Below are positions 46,702 to 64,000 of a DNA stretch of 64,000 bases, one piece after another. The notes under the pieces were generated by a model. It was not told the DNA's origin and ran no database searches. It saw nothing but the letters and a program-made list of their open reading frames with translations. How positions within the stretch are numbered: position 1 is the stretch's first letter; each line of letters opens with the position of its first letter. This DNA comes from Noviherbaspirillum cavernae (GTDB taxonomy: Bacteria > Pseudomonadota > Gammaproteobacteria > Burkholderiales > Burkholderiaceae_D): assembly GCF_003590875.1 (NCBI RefSeq), contig NZ_QYUN01000002.1, positions 3,410,001 through 3,474,000 of the forward strand, read 5' to 3'. The position numbers and the translations under genes are program-made.

Positions 46702-47172
46702 TTAGAAACGGAAGTGCGAGAATGCCTTGTTGGCTTCTGCCATACGGTGCACTTCATCACGCTTTTTCATCGCACCGCCGCGACCTTCTGCGGCCTCCAT
46801 CAGTTCGCCACCCAAACGCTGCGGCATGGATTTTTCGCTGCGCTTGTTGGCAGCTTCACGCAGCCAGCGCATGGACAGCGCCATGCGGCGCACCGGGCGA
46901 ACTTCAACCGGCACCTGATAGTTGGCACCACCGACGCGGCGGGATTTGACTTCGACCATCGGCTTGCAGTTGTTGATCGCAGCGGTGAACACTTCGAGTG
47001 GATCCTTGCCCGACTTGTTCTGGATATGATCAAACGCACCGTAAATGATGTTTTCGGCGACCGACTTTTTACCGGACAGCATCAGGACGTTGACGAATTT
47101 CGCTACCTCAACATTACCGAATTTCGGATCAGGCAGAATTTCCCGTTTCGGGACTTCACGACGACGTGGCAT
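46702..47172 (-). CDS. rpsG: 30S ribosomal protein S7
   Basis: Primary binder of the 3' domain of 16S rRNA and, in E. coli, repressor of the str operon. The 156 residues start [20 protein letters not shown] and include [20 protein letters not shown] and [20 protein letters not shown]. The ATG at 47172 is preferred over one five codons upstream. The 144-base gap from rpsL contains an imperfect stem near 47258-47276 that could be the S7 target region. Confidence 0.97.
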   Translation of the reverse strand: MPRRREVPKREILPDPKFGNVEVAKFVNVLMLSGKKSVAENIIYGAFDHIQNKSGKDPLEVFTAAINNCKPMVEVKSRRVGGANYQVPVEVRPVRRMALSMRWLREAANKRSEKSMPQRLGGELMEAAEGRGGAMKKRDEVHRMAEANKAFSHFRF

Positions 47173-47316
47173 TTCGATTCCTTTCACTCTTCAGTTGAGC
47201 CGCGGCACCGAGTGATTTGCCGCTTGCTCGGGATGACCATCATGATCACCCACTTACTCGACCCATTCGGGGTCGACTCACATTCCGCTCAGTGAAGCAC
47301 CGCGCGGAAACTTTGA

Positions 47317-47700
47317 TTACTTCTTGGTAGCTTTCGCACGCTTAGCACCGTACTTCGAGCGCGACTGCTTGCGATCCTTCACGCCTTGCGTATCGAGCGC
47401 ACCGCGCACCATGTGGTAACGCACACCCGGCAAGTCCTTCACACGACCGCCGCGAATCAGCACGACACTGTGTTCTTGCAGGTTGTGGCCTTCACCGCCG
47501 ATGTACGAAATGACTTCGAAACCGTTGGTCAAGCGCACTTTGGCGACTTTACGCAGCGCCGAGTTCGGCTTCTTCGGAGTCGTGGTGTAAACACGGGTGC
47601 AAACGCCGCGTTTTTGCGGGCTGTTTTCCAGCGCCGGCGATTTACTCTTCACAACAGCGGAAACCCGCGGCTTGCGAATCAGTTGATTGATGGTTGGCAT
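47317..47700 (-). CDS. rpsL: 30S ribosomal protein S12
   Basis: Decoding-site protein; first gene of the str operon. The 127 residues start [20 protein letters not shown]. The streptomycin-related lysines are wild type: Lys43 in [12 protein letters not shown] and Lys88 in [14 protein letters not shown] consensus promoter lies about 195 bases upstream. Confidence 0.98.
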   Translation of the reverse strand: MPTINQLIRKPRVSAVVKSKSPALENSPQKRGVCTRVYTTTPKKPNSALRKVAKVRLTNGFEVISYIGGEGHNLQEHSVVLIRGGRVKDLPGVRYHMVRGALDTQGVKDRKQSRSKYGAKRAKATKK

Positions 47701-47893
47701 CGGTCTAAATCCAACAAAATTACAACGTTAAAAATACAGCCCCGAAATCGATTGCCCGGGACCAAGAGGGGATCCTTCATGCGCAGTGAAAGCGCGATTC
47801 GATTGCAGAACCAGGGAGAAGAAGCGTCACGAGAGGTGAGATGCAGACCAAAGAACGCTTAAGCCCGACGGAGCTTAAAATCGAGAACTCGCG

Positions 47894-47922
47894 AGTATAT
47901 CCCTACTGGCGCCCTTAGTCAA
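47894..47922 (-). promoter_or_regulatory. str operon promoter upstream of rpsL
   Basis: On the minus strand TTGACT (47922-47917), a 17-base spacer and TATACT (47899-47894) match the sigma-70 consensus at ten of twelve positions with ideal spacing, the best promoter seen in this window. It drives rpsL-rpsG-fusA-tuf-rpsJ. Confidence 0.88.
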
Positions 47923-47955
47923 CCAACACTTGCGTGGTGTGTTGTGCCATGCATT

Positions 47956-47982
47956 GCCTCCCGCCAGACGTCTCCGGGAGGC
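47956..47982. repeat. GC-rich hairpin upstream of the str promoter
   Basis: GCCTCCCG and CGGGAGGC form a perfect 8-bp stem around an 11-base loop; an alternative pairing CGCCAG/CTGGCG overlaps it. It is not followed by U residues on either strand. Its role, if any, may be to insulate the divergent units. Confidence 0.4.
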
Positions 47983-48097
47983 TCTCCTGGCGCCATAAAA
48001 GAAGCCGGCCGAAATCATCTTTCTGCGCATAAACTATGCATCGCTCCACACGACACGCCATGCGCACCGCATCCCATCGATTTTTCTGCTCGACTTC

Positions 48098-49891
48098 ATG
48101 CGCTTTTTGCACTGCCCTGCCAATCTCTTCGTCCTCTTTACCTATGCGGTGTTGTCGGCCGCGCCAGTTGCTCCATTGCTATTTCGGCGCACACTGGAAA
48201 ATCCCGAACGCGTCATCTTGCTGGAACTTGTTTCATGGACCCTCATCTGGGCCATCTTCAAGCGTCCCGCGCGATTTCACTGGCTGCTGCTGCCGGCTTT
48301 TATCGCATTGCCGGTCGAACTGTATTTGCAAACCTATTATTCTCAGGGAATTTCGACACACCACATCGGCATCATTGCCGAGACGAGTCCGAGAGAGGCA
48401 CTGGAATTCCTGGGCAATCGCACCTGGCTGCTGGCAGCAGCAATGCTTGCGGTGTTGGCGTGGTGGGTATTGAGCTGGAAAGCCGCCCTCGCGACGCGCG
48501 ATCTCGATATGGGAAAACACTGGCGCGCCGTGACGCTGGTCTTGCTGGTACTGATTCTGTGCGCATGGCTGTATCAGCGGGGGAACGGAGTGCGGAGTGC
48601 GACCGGCGACGCGGATGACTCGGTATCGGCCGCCACCAGCGGGAAGCCGACACCATGGTTTCCCGGATTGCCGCGATGGGCAGAGCTGCCGGTCGAACGC
48701 GACACATTTGGCGCCACGTGGCCGTTCGGTCTGGTGGTGCACATTCACGCGTTCTGGAAAGAACGACAGTACCTTGCCCAGCTGGCGGACAGGAGTGGCG
48801 GGTTCAAATTTGGCGCAAGCCAGGCCGGGGCGAGCGACCTGCCGCAGGTGGTGGTAATGGTGATCGGCGAATCGTCGCGCCATGACCGCTGGAGCCTCAA
48901 TGGCTACCAACGGGAAACCAATCCCCTGCTGAAGGACGAACCAAACCTGGTGAGTCTGTCGAACGTGGTAACGGCGGTTTCCGCGACGCGGCTTTCGGTG
49001 CCCGTACTGGTTTCGCGCAAGCCGGCGATGCAAAGCCTGAAGGCTGGCTTTTCGGAAAAGTCGTTTTTGAGCGCATTCAGGGAAGCGGGATTCAAGACTT
49101 ACTGGCTGTCCAATCAAATGTCGTTCGGCCAGTTCGACACGCCGATCTCGGTGTTCGCGCGAGAGGCCGATGTGACGCAGTTCCTGAATCTCGGCGGCTT
49201 CACCAATGGCTCCAGTTTCGATGCCGTGCTGCTCGATCCGCTCAAGGTCGCCATCGACGATCCGGCGTCGAAGAAGCTGATCGTGTTGCACACATTGGGC
49301 AACCATTGGAATTACAGCCATCGCTACCCGCAAGAGTTCGACAAGTGGCAGCCGTCGCTTTTCGGCATCGACAAACCGGCCTACACTGAAGCGGCCCTCA
49401 AGCCACAGCTGAACAACAGCTACGACAACTCCATTCTGTACACCGATTGGTTCCTGTCGCAGGTGATCGGCGCACTGAAATCAAGCACCCGCATCGCGTC
49501 GATGATGTACGTATCGGACCACGGCCAGACCCTGTACGACGGCACCTGCAATCTGGCCTTCCATGGCCACAATACGCAATACGAGTTTCATATCCCGGCA
49601 CTTGTGTGGTATTCCGATTCGTACCGTCAGACGCATCCGACGAAGATCACTCAGTTGAAGAAGAACCGGCATGCAAAGCTTGCCACCGAAAACGTGTTTC
49701 ATTCACTGCTGGACATGGCGGACATCCGCTATGACTCGGAGCAGCTGGAATGGAGTTTTCTGGATGGGAGGTTCAAGCAGCACAAGCGCTACGTCGACAG
49801 TTATGGCTGGACCGACTACGACAACGCGATATTCAAGGGCGATTGCCGCGAGGTGATCGACAAGGGCAAACCGCTGCCTCGGTCGGAATAA
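48098..49891 (+). CDS. Phosphoethanolamine transferase-like sulfatase-fold membrane enzyme
   Basis: The 597-residue protein has about five membrane helices in the first 190 residues and a periplasmic alkaline-phosphatase-fold domain, the EptA/CptA/OpgE layout of enzymes that add phosphoethanolamine to lipid A, core sugars or glucans. Motifs seen are GESSRHDRWSLNGY, where Ser259 stands at the nucleophile position usually held by Thr; TLGNHWNYSHRYP; SDHGQTLYDG with Asp474-His475; and FHGHNTQYEFHIPALVW. The substrate cannot be told from sequence. It stands alone between the str and rpo operons, on the opposite strand, so it may be a later insertion. Confidence 0.85.
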   Translation: MRFLHCPANLFVLFTYAVLSAAPVAPLLFRRTLENPERVILLELVSWTLIWAIFKRPARFHWLLLPAFIALPVELYLQTYYSQGISTHHIGIIAETSPREALEFLGNRTWLLAAAMLAVLAWWVLSWKAALATRDLDMGKHWRAVTLVLLVLILCAWLYQRGNGVRSATGDADDSVSAATSGKPTPWFPGLPRWAELPVERDTFGATWPFGLVVHIHAFWKERQYLAQLADRSGGFKFGASQAGASDLPQVVVMVIGESSRHDRWSLNGYQRETNPLLKDEPNLVSLSNVVTAVSATRLSVPVLVSRKPAMQSLKAGFSEKSFLSAFREAGFKTYWLSNQMSFGQFDTPISVFAREADVTQFLNLGGFTNGSSFDAVLLDPLKVAIDDPASKKLIVLHTLGNHWNYSHRYPQEFDKWQPSLFGIDKPAYTEAALKPQLNNSYDNSILYTDWFLSQVIGALKSSTRIASMMYVSDHGQTLYDGTCNLAFHGHNTQYEFHIPALVWYSDSYRQTHPTKITQLKKNRHAKLATENVFHSLLDMADIRYDSEQLEWSFLDGRFKQHKRYVDSYGWTDYDNAIFKGDCREVIDKGKPLPRSE

Positions 49892-49924
49892 TGCTGAGAC
49901 GGTAGATTTTCGCCCCGCAAAACA

Positions 49925-49956
49925 AAAACGGCACCGAGTTTCCCCGGTGCCGTTTT
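49925..49956. terminator. Bidirectional terminator between rpoC and the transferase gene
   Basis: AAAACGGCACCG and CGGTGCCGTTTT form a perfect 12-bp stem around an eight-base loop, giving U runs on both strands. It lies 33 bases after the plus-strand gene and 17 bases after the rpoC stop. Confidence 0.9.
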
Positions 49957-49973
49957 CATTGACGGAGCACTGA

Positions 49974-54212
<4,239 letters not shown>

Positions 54213-54297
54213 GTATCACTCCAGGTTGGCGTGAATAAAAATATCTTGTGCTTCACAGATGGGGCCTGCGATCTGCCGCAGGCCCGGCCATCTGCAA

Positions 54298-58404
<4,107 letters not shown>

Positions 58405-58610
58405 GGACACTCCGTGAGTGACAGGAAGGATGGAGAATTCAGGATTCGCTGCTGGCCACGAATGCAACCGCTGCCATCTGCGAAACCTCAAGTCTCTGCC
58501 ATTGAACCTGACTAGACTGACTACCTGAGTCGACAAACTCTCGTCGAACTTTCAATCAAACCAGATTCATTGCGCGCTAAAACGTGAAAACGACAAAGGA
58601 GCCAAAGCCG

Positions 58611-58633
58611 AACCCTCTCTTGCGGAGAGAGTT
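58611..58633 (-). promoter_or_regulatory. Possible attenuator or processing hairpin between rplL and rpoB
   Basis: AACTCTCTC and GAGAGGGTT-type arms pair over nine positions with one mismatch around a five-base loop, 47 bases past rplL in a 275-base gap. The U-rich sequence follows only after a GC stretch, so a classical terminator is unlikely. In E. coli this junction has both an attenuator and an RNase III site. Confidence 0.4.
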
Positions 58634-58679
58634 CCACGCTTTGACTCCGGCGATTTGACCTCGCCCTGGCAAGCCGAGA

Positions 58680-59057
58680 TTACTTGAGTTCAGCTTTCGC
58701 GCCAGCTTCTTCGAGCTTCTTCTTCGCAGCTTCTGCATCGGCCTTGGCGATGCCTTCCTTGACTGGCTTTGGCGCGCCGTCAACGAGGTCCTTCGCTTCC
58801 TTCAGGCCCAAGCCGGTGATTTCACGAACCGCCTTGATTACTCCAACTTTGTTGGCGCCAACTTCAGCCAGCACAACCGTGAATTCGGTCTGCTCTTCAG
58901 CCGCTGCGGCAGCACCGCCACCAACTGCCGGACCGGCGACTGCCATTGCAGCTGCGGAAACGCCAAACTTTTCTTCAAAAGCCTTGACCAGGTCATTCAG
59001 GTCCATCACGGACATCTGACCTACTGCTTCGAGGATATCGTCTTTGCTAATTGCCAT
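58680..59057 (-). CDS. rplL: 50S ribosomal protein L7/L12
   Basis: Stalk protein that recruits translation GTPases, present in several copies per ribosome. The 125 residues start [20 protein letters not shown], have an Ala/Gly hinge and the C-terminal domain ([40 protein letters not shown]). It follows rplJ by 85 bases. Confidence 0.98.
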   Translation of the reverse strand: MAISKDDILEAVGQMSVMDLNDLVKAFEEKFGVSAAAMAVAGPAVGGGAAAAAEEQTEFTVVLAEVGANKVGVIKAVREITGLGLKEAKDLVDGAPKPVKEGIAKADAEAAKKKLEEAGAKAELK

Positions 59058-59142
59058 TTAAAACTCCTAAATTGATTCGGTAATTACATCTAATCGGTAT
59101 TGACGCAAAAGGGGCGGCTTGATCCTTCGAAGAATCTCGGGA

Positions 59143-59646
59143 TCAGGCGCTTTCCGCTTCCTTCTTCGCTGCGAGTGCAGCCAAACCGCGTGCAAAGCCG
59201 GAAACCGGAGCCTGCATCACACCCAGCAACTGGGCGATGAGGACTTCACGGCTCGGAATGCTGGCCAGCGCAGTGACACCCGCTTTATCAAGCGATTTTC
59301 CTGCGTAGTTACCTGCCTTGATGACCAGTTTGTCGTTGGTTTTGGAAAAGTCGTGAACGACTTTCGCAGCAGCAACGGCATCCTCGGAGATCGAGTAGAT
59401 CAACGGGCCGGTCATTTCGGAGGCGAGGCCGGCAAACGGCGTGCCCTCGACGGCGCGACGTGCCAGCGTGTTTTTCAACACGCGCATGTACACACCCTGG
59501 GAACGCGCCTTGGCGCGCAGTTGCGTCAAGTGACCAACCTGGATGCCACGGTATTCGGCCACGACGATCGTCTGCGCAGTTGCCACTTTCGCAGAGATTT
59601 CGGCGACGACGGCCTTTTTGTCATTCAGATTGAGACTCAAGATCAA
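59143..59646 (-). CDS. rplJ: 50S ribosomal protein L10
   Basis: Base of the L7/L12 stalk and autoregulator of rplJL. The 167 residues start [20 protein letters not shown] and contain [20 protein letters not shown] and [21 protein letters not shown] leader with the L10-type fold precedes it (59783-59850). GGAGG lies 7 bases before the ATG. Confidence 0.98.
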   Translation of the reverse strand: MILSLNLNDKKAVVAEISAKVATAQTIVVAEYRGIQVGHLTQLRAKARSQGVYMRVLKNTLARRAVEGTPFAGLASEMTGPLIYSISEDAVAAAKVVHDFSKTNDKLVIKAGNYAGKSLDKAGVTALASIPSREVLIAQLLGVMQAPVSGFARGLAALAAKKEAESA

Positions 59647-59782
59647 CCTCCAAAAATGATGCTCGATCAGTCATGAATGACTTGCTCTCGCATCGGTTCG
59701 AACACGGCGTCCGAAGTTCGGGAGTTCAGTGCCGGCAATTGCTGGCGTTGAGACTACAAAACTTGTTCGGGTTCACCATCTG

Positions 59783-59850
59783 CGTTGGGTACCGAAGGTT
59801 TTCCCTCGACGTTTTAACCTTGTGCATAAACCACACGCGGCCCAACGGTC
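59783..59850 (-). promoter_or_regulatory. L10-type autoregulatory mRNA leader
   Basis: On the minus-strand RNA GACCGUUGGG (59850-59841) pairs through CGUUGGG/CCCAACG with 59789-59783, enclosing a structured insert, and is followed by CAGAUGGUGAACC. This is the arrangement of the leader bound by L10(L12) upstream of rplJ in many bacteria. It lies 140-200 bases before rplJ; the 299-base gap after rplA contains nothing else I can name. Confidence 0.7.
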
Positions 59851-59945
59851 TTTGATAATCCGGATCCACTTCCACATTGCCGAAGCAGATCCAGCCCAAA
59901 GATTCGCCTCATGCCATCTGCAGCACGAGGACTTGATTCAATACA

Positions 59946-60641
59946 TCAGGCAGTCAGCGTGGCCTGATCGACGCGGACGCCGGCACCCATTGTCGAAGAC
60001 AACGCGACCTTGCGTAGGTACACGCCTTTGCTGGTGGCCGGTTTGGCCTTGTTCAATGCTTCGATCAATGCTACCAAGTTGGACTTGAGCGCATCGTCAC
60101 CAAACGACTTGCGTCCGATAGTCGCATGAATGATGCCGGCCTTGTCGGTACGGTATTGCACTTGACCAGCCTTGGCATTCTTGACCGCCGTCGCAACGTC
60201 CGGAGTGACAGTACCGACTTTCGGGTTTGGCATCATGCCGCGCGGACCCAGAATCTGACCCAAGGTACCGACGATACGCATGGTGTCCGGCGAAGCGATC
60301 ACGATATCAAACGGCATGTCGCCGGCCTTGATACGATCGGCCAGATCTTCCATGCCGACGATGTCCGCACCCGCGGCCTTCGCCTGCTCTGCCTTGTCGC
60401 CAGCGGCAAACACCGCTACACGGACAGTCTTGCCTGTACCGGCCGGCAAGACGACAGAACCACGCACAACTTGATCGGACTTCTTGGCATCAACACCGAG
60501 TTGCACTGCAACGTCAATCGATTCATCGAACTTGGCAGTAGCACATTCCTTGACTAGGGCTATCGCATTATCGAACGCGTAAACCTTGGTGCGGTCGACT
60601 TTTGCTTTCAATGCCTTGGCGCGCTTTGATAATTTAGCCAT
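59946..60641 (-). CDS. rplA: 50S ribosomal protein L1
   Basis: L1-stalk protein and repressor of rplK-rplA in E. coli. The 231 residues contain [40 protein letters not shown] and [18 protein letters not shown]. Its ATG overlaps the rplK stop by one base. Confidence 0.98.
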   Translation of the reverse strand: MAKLSKRAKALKAKVDRTKVYAFDNAIALVKECATAKFDESIDVAVQLGVDAKKSDQVVRGSVVLPAGTGKTVRVAVFAAGDKAEQAKAAGADIVGMEDLADRIKAGDMPFDIVIASPDTMRIVGTLGQILGPRGMMPNPKVGTVTPDVATAVKNAKAGQVQYRTDKAGIIHATIGRKSFGDDALKSNLVALIEALNKAKPATSKGVYLRKVALSSTMGAGVRVDQATLTA

Positions 60642-61072
60642 TACAGACCCTCCACCGTGATGCCCATGGAGCGAGCGGAACCGGCGATCGTGCGCACGGC
60701 TGCATCCATGTCAGCTGCCGTGAGATCCGGCATTTTTGTTGTTGCGATTTCTTCAGCTTGCTTGCGGGTGATCTTGCCAACCTTGTCGGTATGCGGCTTG
60801 GACGAACCCTTTTGAATTCCTGCAGCTTTCTTGATCAAGATAGTCGCCGGCGGCGTCTTCATCACGAAAGTGAAGGATTTGTCGGCAAATGCCGTGATCA
60901 CAACAGGAATCGGCAGACCCGGCTCAACGCCTTGTGTCTGGGCATTGAATGCCTTGCAGAATTCCATGATGTTCAAACCCCGCTGGCCCAGCGCCGGGCC
61001 GATCGGAGGGGAGGGGTTCGCCTTACCAGCCGGCACTTGCAGCTTGATAAAGCCTATGATTTTCTTTGCCAT
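60641..61072 (-). CDS. rplK: 50S ribosomal protein L11
   Basis: GTPase-centre protein needed for RelA activation. The 143 residues start [20 protein letters not shown], with [20 protein letters not shown] and the C-terminal [19 protein letters not shown]. It follows nusG by 150 bases, in which I see no convincing promoter; AGGAG lies 7 bases before the ATG. Confidence 0.98.
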   Translation of the reverse strand: MAKKIIGFIKLQVPAGKANPSPPIGPALGQRGLNIMEFCKAFNAQTQGVEPGLPIPVVITAFADKSFTFVMKTPPATILIKKAAGIQKGSSKPHTDKVGKITRKQAEEIATTKMPDLTAADMDAAVRTIAGSARSMGITVEGL

Positions 61073-61222
61073 TTTGGCTCCTGCGTTGAATGAGTATTAA
61101 CGCCTGTTCGTCAGCGCTTAAGCCGACTAGTAAGGCTCCTCTTGATTACCACTTAGATTCCGCAAGTTCTCGAGACAAGCGACGCTCTAATAACGTTTAC
61201 TGCGAATTGATTATGGATCGGA

Positions 61223-61816
61223 TCAAACCTTTTCGACCTGACCGAATTCCAGCTCGACTGGCGTAGCACGTCCGAAAATGGTCACAGAAACCCGTACACG
61301 CGATTTCTCGTAATTGACTTCCTCGACATTGCCGTTAAAGTCAGTGAAGGGACCATCCTTGATGCGAACAAGTTCGCCAACTTCGTACAAGACCTTGGGA
61401 CGCGGCTTTTCAACGCCCTCTTGCATTTGCTGCATGATCTTGTCGACTTCATGGGGCGGAATCGGCGTCGGCTTGTTCGACTTCCCACCGATAAAACCAG
61501 TCACCTTGCTGGTATTTTTTACCAAGTGCCAGGTTTCATCAGTCATTTCCATCTCGACCAAGACGTAACCGGGAAAGAAACGACGTTCCGTTACCGATTT
61601 CTGGCCGTTTTTGACTTCAATAACTTCCTCGGTGGGCACCAGTATCTGACCAAACTTGTCTTGCATGCCGGCGCGCTCGATACGCTCGAGCAGCGCACGC
61701 TGCACGCTTTTTTCCATGCCGGAGTAAGCGTGCACCACATACCAACGCTTATTGCCTCCAGAGTGAGTCACTGCGGAGGCGCTTGCTGCGCTATCTTGCA
61801 TGTTCTCGCTCATCAT
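61223..61816 (-). CDS. nusG: Transcription termination/antitermination protein NusG
   Basis: Binds RNA polymerase beta' and links it to Rho or S10. The 197-residue form starts [16 protein letters not shown], then [20 protein letters not shown] (NGN domain) and the KOW domain [20 protein letters not shown]. The ATG at 61816 overlaps the secE stop (ATGA); a longer in-frame start at 61951 would lie inside secE. Confidence 0.97.
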   Translation of the reverse strand: MMSENMQDSAASASAVTHSGGNKRWYVVHAYSGMEKSVQRALLERIERAGMQDKFGQILVPTEEVIEVKNGQKSVTERRFFPGYVLVEMEMTDETWHLVKNTSKVTGFIGGKSNKPTPIPPHEVDKIMQQMQEGVEKPRPKVLYEVGELVRIKDGPFTDFNGNVEEVNYEKSRVRVSVTIFGRATPVELEFGQVEKV

Positions 61817-62196
61817 ATTTTCCAGCCCAGAATCAGGTCGTACAACAAAAATTCCAGCAACTTGTCGGTGCCCCACAGGAAAATCGCCATGACAAGGACG
61901 AATCCAAAGACGACTGCCGTAATCTGCATCGCTTCCTTGCGCGTAGGCCAAACGACTTTCTTGGCTTCGCGCACAGACTCCTTGGCGAAACCAATAAATT
62001 CACGACCTATTGCGGAAGTGCATGCCAACGCGACAGCCACGATCAGGCCCGCAACCAGAGCAGCTGCTCGCACCGCTGTTGACTTATCCGACAGAAAATA
62101 AAAACCAACAACGCCCGCAGCGACAGCACAAATTGCCAAAGCAACCTTGATCTTGTCGCTCGATGTGCTGACAGTTTCGACGGGGTGGTTAGACAT
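61813..62196 (-). CDS. secE: Protein translocase subunit SecE
   Basis: The 127-residue protein starts [20 protein letters not shown], has three predicted membrane helices like the E. coli form, and the conserved amphipathic segment [20 protein letters not shown]. The frame stays open upstream through the tRNA-Trp gene, which cannot be coding; 62196 is the start. Confidence 0.96.
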   Translation of the reverse strand: MSNHPVETVSTSSDKIKVALAICAVAAGVVGFYFLSDKSTAVRAAALVAGLIVAVALACTSAIGREFIGFAKESVREAKKVVWPTRKEAMQITAVVFGFVLVMAIFLWGTDKLLEFLLYDLILGWKI

Positions 62197-62231
62197 ATGC
62201 TTTTGCTTTCGGTGCCCTGCACCTGAATCGG

Positions 62232-62307
62232 TGGCAGGGGCAGAGGGAATCGAACCCCCAACCTTCGGTTTTGGAGACCGACGCTCTGCCAGTTGAGCTA
62301 TACCCCT
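62232..62307 (-). tRNA. tRNA-Trp (CCA anticodon)
   Basis: The minus strand reads AGGGGTATAGCTCAACTGGC at the 5' end, anticodon loop CTCCAAA with CCA, T-arm GGGGGTTCGATTCCCTC and an encoded CCA tail (62234-62232). It is 76 bases long with normal stems and lies between tuf copy 2 and secE, as in many proteobacteria. Confidence 0.97.
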
Positions 62308-62336
62308 ACGTTCTAAACATGGGTGAATCTTCAACA

Positions 62337-62364
62337 CCGCAACCCCGAAAATCCGGCATTGCGG
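62337..62364 (-). repeat. Hairpin between tuf (second copy) and tRNA-Trp
   Basis: CCGCAA/TTGCGG with an inner CCG/CGG pairs around a short loop. It has no U-tract. It may protect the tuf 3' end after RNase processing of the tRNA-Trp precursor. Confidence 0.4.
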
Positions 62365-62380
62365 CGCGACGACTCATTAT

Positions 62381-63571
62381 TTACTCGATGATCTTGGCAA
62401 CGACGCCGGCGCCGACGGTACGGCCGCCTTCACGGATCGCGAAGCGCAGCCCCTCTTCCATCGCGATCGGGTTGATCAGCTTGACCGTGATCGAGACGTT
62501 GTCACCCGGCATCACCATTTCCTTGCCTTCCGGCAGCTCGATCGCGCCCGTCACGTCGGTCGTGCGGAAGTAGAACTGCGGACGGTAGTTGTTGAAGAAC
62601 GGGGTATGACGGCCACCCTCATCCTTGCTCAGCACGTAGATCTCGCCGGTGAAGTGCTTGTGCGGCTTGATCGAACCCGGCTTGGCCAGCACCTGGCCGC
62701 GCTCGACGTCTTCCCGCTTGGTGCCGCGCAGCAGCACGCCGACGTTGTCGCCAGCCTGGCCCTGATCGAGCAGCTTGCGGAACATTTCAACGCCGGTGCA
62801 GGTCGTCTTTTGCGTATCGCGGATGCCGACGATTTCGATTTCTTCGCCAACCTTGACGATGCCGCGCTCGACACGACCAGTCACCACGGTGCCGCGGCCT
62901 GAGATCGAGAACACGTCCTCCACCGGCATCAGGAAGGCGCCGTCAATCGCACGCTCCGGGGTCGGGATGTAGGTGTCCAGCGCTTCGGCCAGCTTCATGA
63001 TGGCTTGCTCGCCCAGCGGGCCGGCGTCACCCTCAAGAGCCAGCTTGGCCGAACCCTGGACGATCGGCAGATCGTCGCCCGGGAATTCGTACTTGGACAG
63101 CAGCTCGCGCACTTCCATTTCGACCAGCTCGAGCAGTTCGGCGTCATCAACCATGTCGCACTTGTTCAGGAACACGATGATGTACGGCACGCCGACCTGA
63201 CGCGCCAGCAGGATGTGCTCGCGGGTTTGCGGCATCGGGCCGTCGGCGGCGGAACACACCAGGATCGCGCCATCCATCTGGGCGGCGCCGGTGATCATGT
63301 TCTTGACATAGTCGGCGTGACCCGGGCAGTCAACGTGCGCATAGTGGCGCGCCGCGGTTTCGTATTCGACGTGCGCGGTATTGATCGTGATGCCGCGCGC
63401 CTTTTCTTCCGGCGCCGCGTCGATCTGGTCATATGCCTTGGCTTCGCCGCCAAATTTCTTCGACAGCACGGTCGCGATCGCCGCGGTCAGCGTGGTCTTG
63501 CCATGGTCAACGTGACCAATCGTGCCCACATTCACGTGCGGCTTGGTCCGCTCAAACTTGCCTTTTGCCAT
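62381..63571 (-). CDS. tuf: Elongation factor Tu, copy 2 (tRNA-tufB operon)
   Basis: Second EF-Tu gene, 396 residues, in the order tRNA-Tyr, tRNA-Gly, tRNA-Thr, tuf, tRNA-Trp, secE, nusG (the tufB-type locus). Same motifs as copy 1, with Ala183 instead of Thr183. The nucleotide identity stops within a few bases outside the coding region on both sides, and a few silent differences occur (for example near 62432 against 43234). Confidence 0.98.
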   Translation of the reverse strand: MAKGKFERTKPHVNVGTIGHVDHGKTTLTAAIATVLSKKFGGEAKAYDQIDAAPEEKARGITINTAHVEYETAARHYAHVDCPGHADYVKNMITGAAQMDGAILVCSAADGPMPQTREHILLARQVGVPYIIVFLNKCDMVDDAELLELVEMEVRELLSKYEFPGDDLPIVQGSAKLALEGDAGPLGEQAIMKLAEALDTYIPTPERAIDGAFLMPVEDVFSISGRGTVVTGRVERGIVKVGEEIEIVGIRDTQKTTCTGVEMFRKLLDQGQAGDNVGVLLRGTKREDVERGQVLAKPGSIKPHKHFTGEIYVLSKDEGGRHTPFFNNYRPQFYFRTTDVTGAIELPEGKEMVMPGDNVSITVKLINPIAMEEGLRFAIREGGRTVGAGVVAKIIE

Positions 63572-63656
63572 TTTAGACTCCTAACGATTTGATGAGAATG
63601 CCCAGGCCACGAGCCCGACCGCACTACAAAGTGACATGAAAAAACCAACAACCTGA

Positions 63657-63732
<76 letters not shown>

Positions 63733-63770
63733 TTTGCTGTCCGATACCTGCGGCACGTCCAACTGAAAAC

Positions 63771-63844
63771 TGGAGCGGGTGAAGGGAATCGAACCCTCGT
63801 CATAAGCTTGGAAGGCTTCAGCTCTACCATTGAGCTACACCCGC
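63771..63844 (-). tRNA. tRNA-Gly (TCC anticodon)
   Basis: The minus strand reads GCGGGTGTAGCTCAATGGTA at the 5' end, anticodon TCC in CTTCCAA, T-arm GAGGGTTCGATTCCCTT and encoded CCA. Length 74 bases, standard for this tRNA. Confidence 0.96.
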
Positions 63845-63890
63845 AAGGGCTGAAACTCCAGCCGCGTAACAATTTCATTACTGCTTATTC

Positions 63891-63976
63891 TGGTGGAGGG
63901 GGCTGGATTCGAACCAGCGTACTCGTAAGAGGGCAGATTTACAGTCTGCTGCCATTAACCACTCGGCCACCCCTCC
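63891..63976 (-). tRNA. tRNA-Tyr (GTA anticodon)
   Basis: The minus strand reads GGAGGGGTGGCCGAGTGGTT at the 5' end, anticodon GTA in CTGTAAA, a long variable arm (class II, CCCTCTTACGAGTACG region), T-arm CTGGTTCGAATCCAG and encoded CCA. Length 86 bases. First tRNA of the cluster. Confidence 0.96.
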
Positions 63977-63990
63977 GCAGGGAACCCCAA

Positions 63991-63996
63991 ACTATA
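63991..63996 (-). promoter_or_regulatory. Candidate -10 of the tRNA-tuf operon
   Basis: TATAGT lies on the minus strand 14 bases before the mature 5' end of tRNA-Tyr. The -35 would lie beyond the window edge, so the call rests on this hexamer and position only. Confidence 0.45.
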
Positions 63997-64000
63997 GTGG

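Larger units (their letters stand above)
47701..48097. other. Divergent spacer between rpsL and the phosphoethanolamine-transferase-like gene
   Basis: A 397-base gap. The rpsL side holds the str promoter (47894-47922) and a leader of about 190 bases beginning with a small stem TTAAGC/GCTTAA (47859-47878). The other side holds a GC-rich hairpin (47956-47982) and no convincing promoter for the plus-strand gene, although TAAACT near 48030 is a possible -10. No open reading frame is credible here. Confidence 0.8.

Noticed and set aside
62197..62337. N-terminal extension of SecE
   Set aside because: The extension would translate the tRNA-Trp gene; MSNHPVETV at 62196 is the family start.

Overview
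The window looks like a chromosomal core region of a betaproteobacterium of the order Burkholderiales, most likely Oxalobacteraceae (Herminiimonas/Herbaspirillum-like). The family is inferred from gene order and protein style (pilMNOPQ-aroKB, cyaY/lptM/lysA, 1368-residue RpoB, infA between secY and rpmJ, a hemB leader RNA of the betaproteobacterial kind), not from a database search. I found no phage, insertion sequence, CRISPR array or recognisable defence island.

Positions 1-28430 are mixed housekeeping genes. On the minus strand lies a type IV pilus assembly operon, pilM-N-O-P-Q, running into aroK and aroB (aroB is cut by the window edge). Divergent from it is mrcA (penicillin-binding protein 1A). 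Then come cyaY (minus) against lptM-lysA and an outer-membrane beta-barrel-like gene (plus). A minus-strand block follows: a secreted-repeat lipoprotein, an ECF sigma factor with its anti-sigma factor, and the periplasmic methionine sulfoxide reductase pair msrP-msrQ. Upstream of that block are the system II cytochrome c assembly genes resB-ccsA and a dihaem cytochrome c4. On the plus strand follow engB, a probable antisense-oriented small RNA, hemB, a YhhN-type lysoplasmalogenase, a truncated sterol desaturase/fatty acid hydroxylase remnant and corA. Back on the minus strand are a 1-Cys peroxiredoxin, cutA-dsbD and a two-gene ABC exporter.

Positions 28549-47700 hold the ribosomal protein superoperon, all minus strand, in transcription order: rpsL-rpsG-fusA-tuf-rpsJ (str), rplC-rplD-rplW-rplB-rpsS-rplV-rpsC-rplP-rpmC-rpsQ (S10), rplN-rplX-rplE-rpsN-rpsH-rplF-rplR-rpsE-rpmD-rplO-secY-infA-rpmJ (spc), and rpsM-rpsK-rpsD-rpoA-rplQ (alpha). 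Promoters can be read before rpsL, before rplC and before rplN. The rplC promoter lies after rpsJ, so S10 protein is grouped with the str genes. Strong hairpins sit in most of the longer gaps.

Positions 48098-49891 carry a phosphoethanolamine-transferase-like gene on the plus strand. Positions 49974-63976 carry, on the minus strand in transcription order, tRNA-Tyr, tRNA-Gly, tRNA-Thr, tuf (second copy), tRNA-Trp, secE, nusG, rplK, rplA, rplJ, rplL, rpoB and rpoC, with an L10-type autoregulatory leader before rplJ. The two tuf genes encode proteins differing at one residue.

Most of the window is conserved translation and transcription machinery. The observations worth following are RNA- and regulation-level: the anti-hemB-type RNA with C-rich loops, the promoter layout of the ribosomal operons, intercistronic hairpins without U-tracts, a terminator inside the alpha operon, the sharply bounded tuf duplication, and the YhhN/sterol-desaturase remnant. 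I did not find a convincing undescribed multi-gene system.
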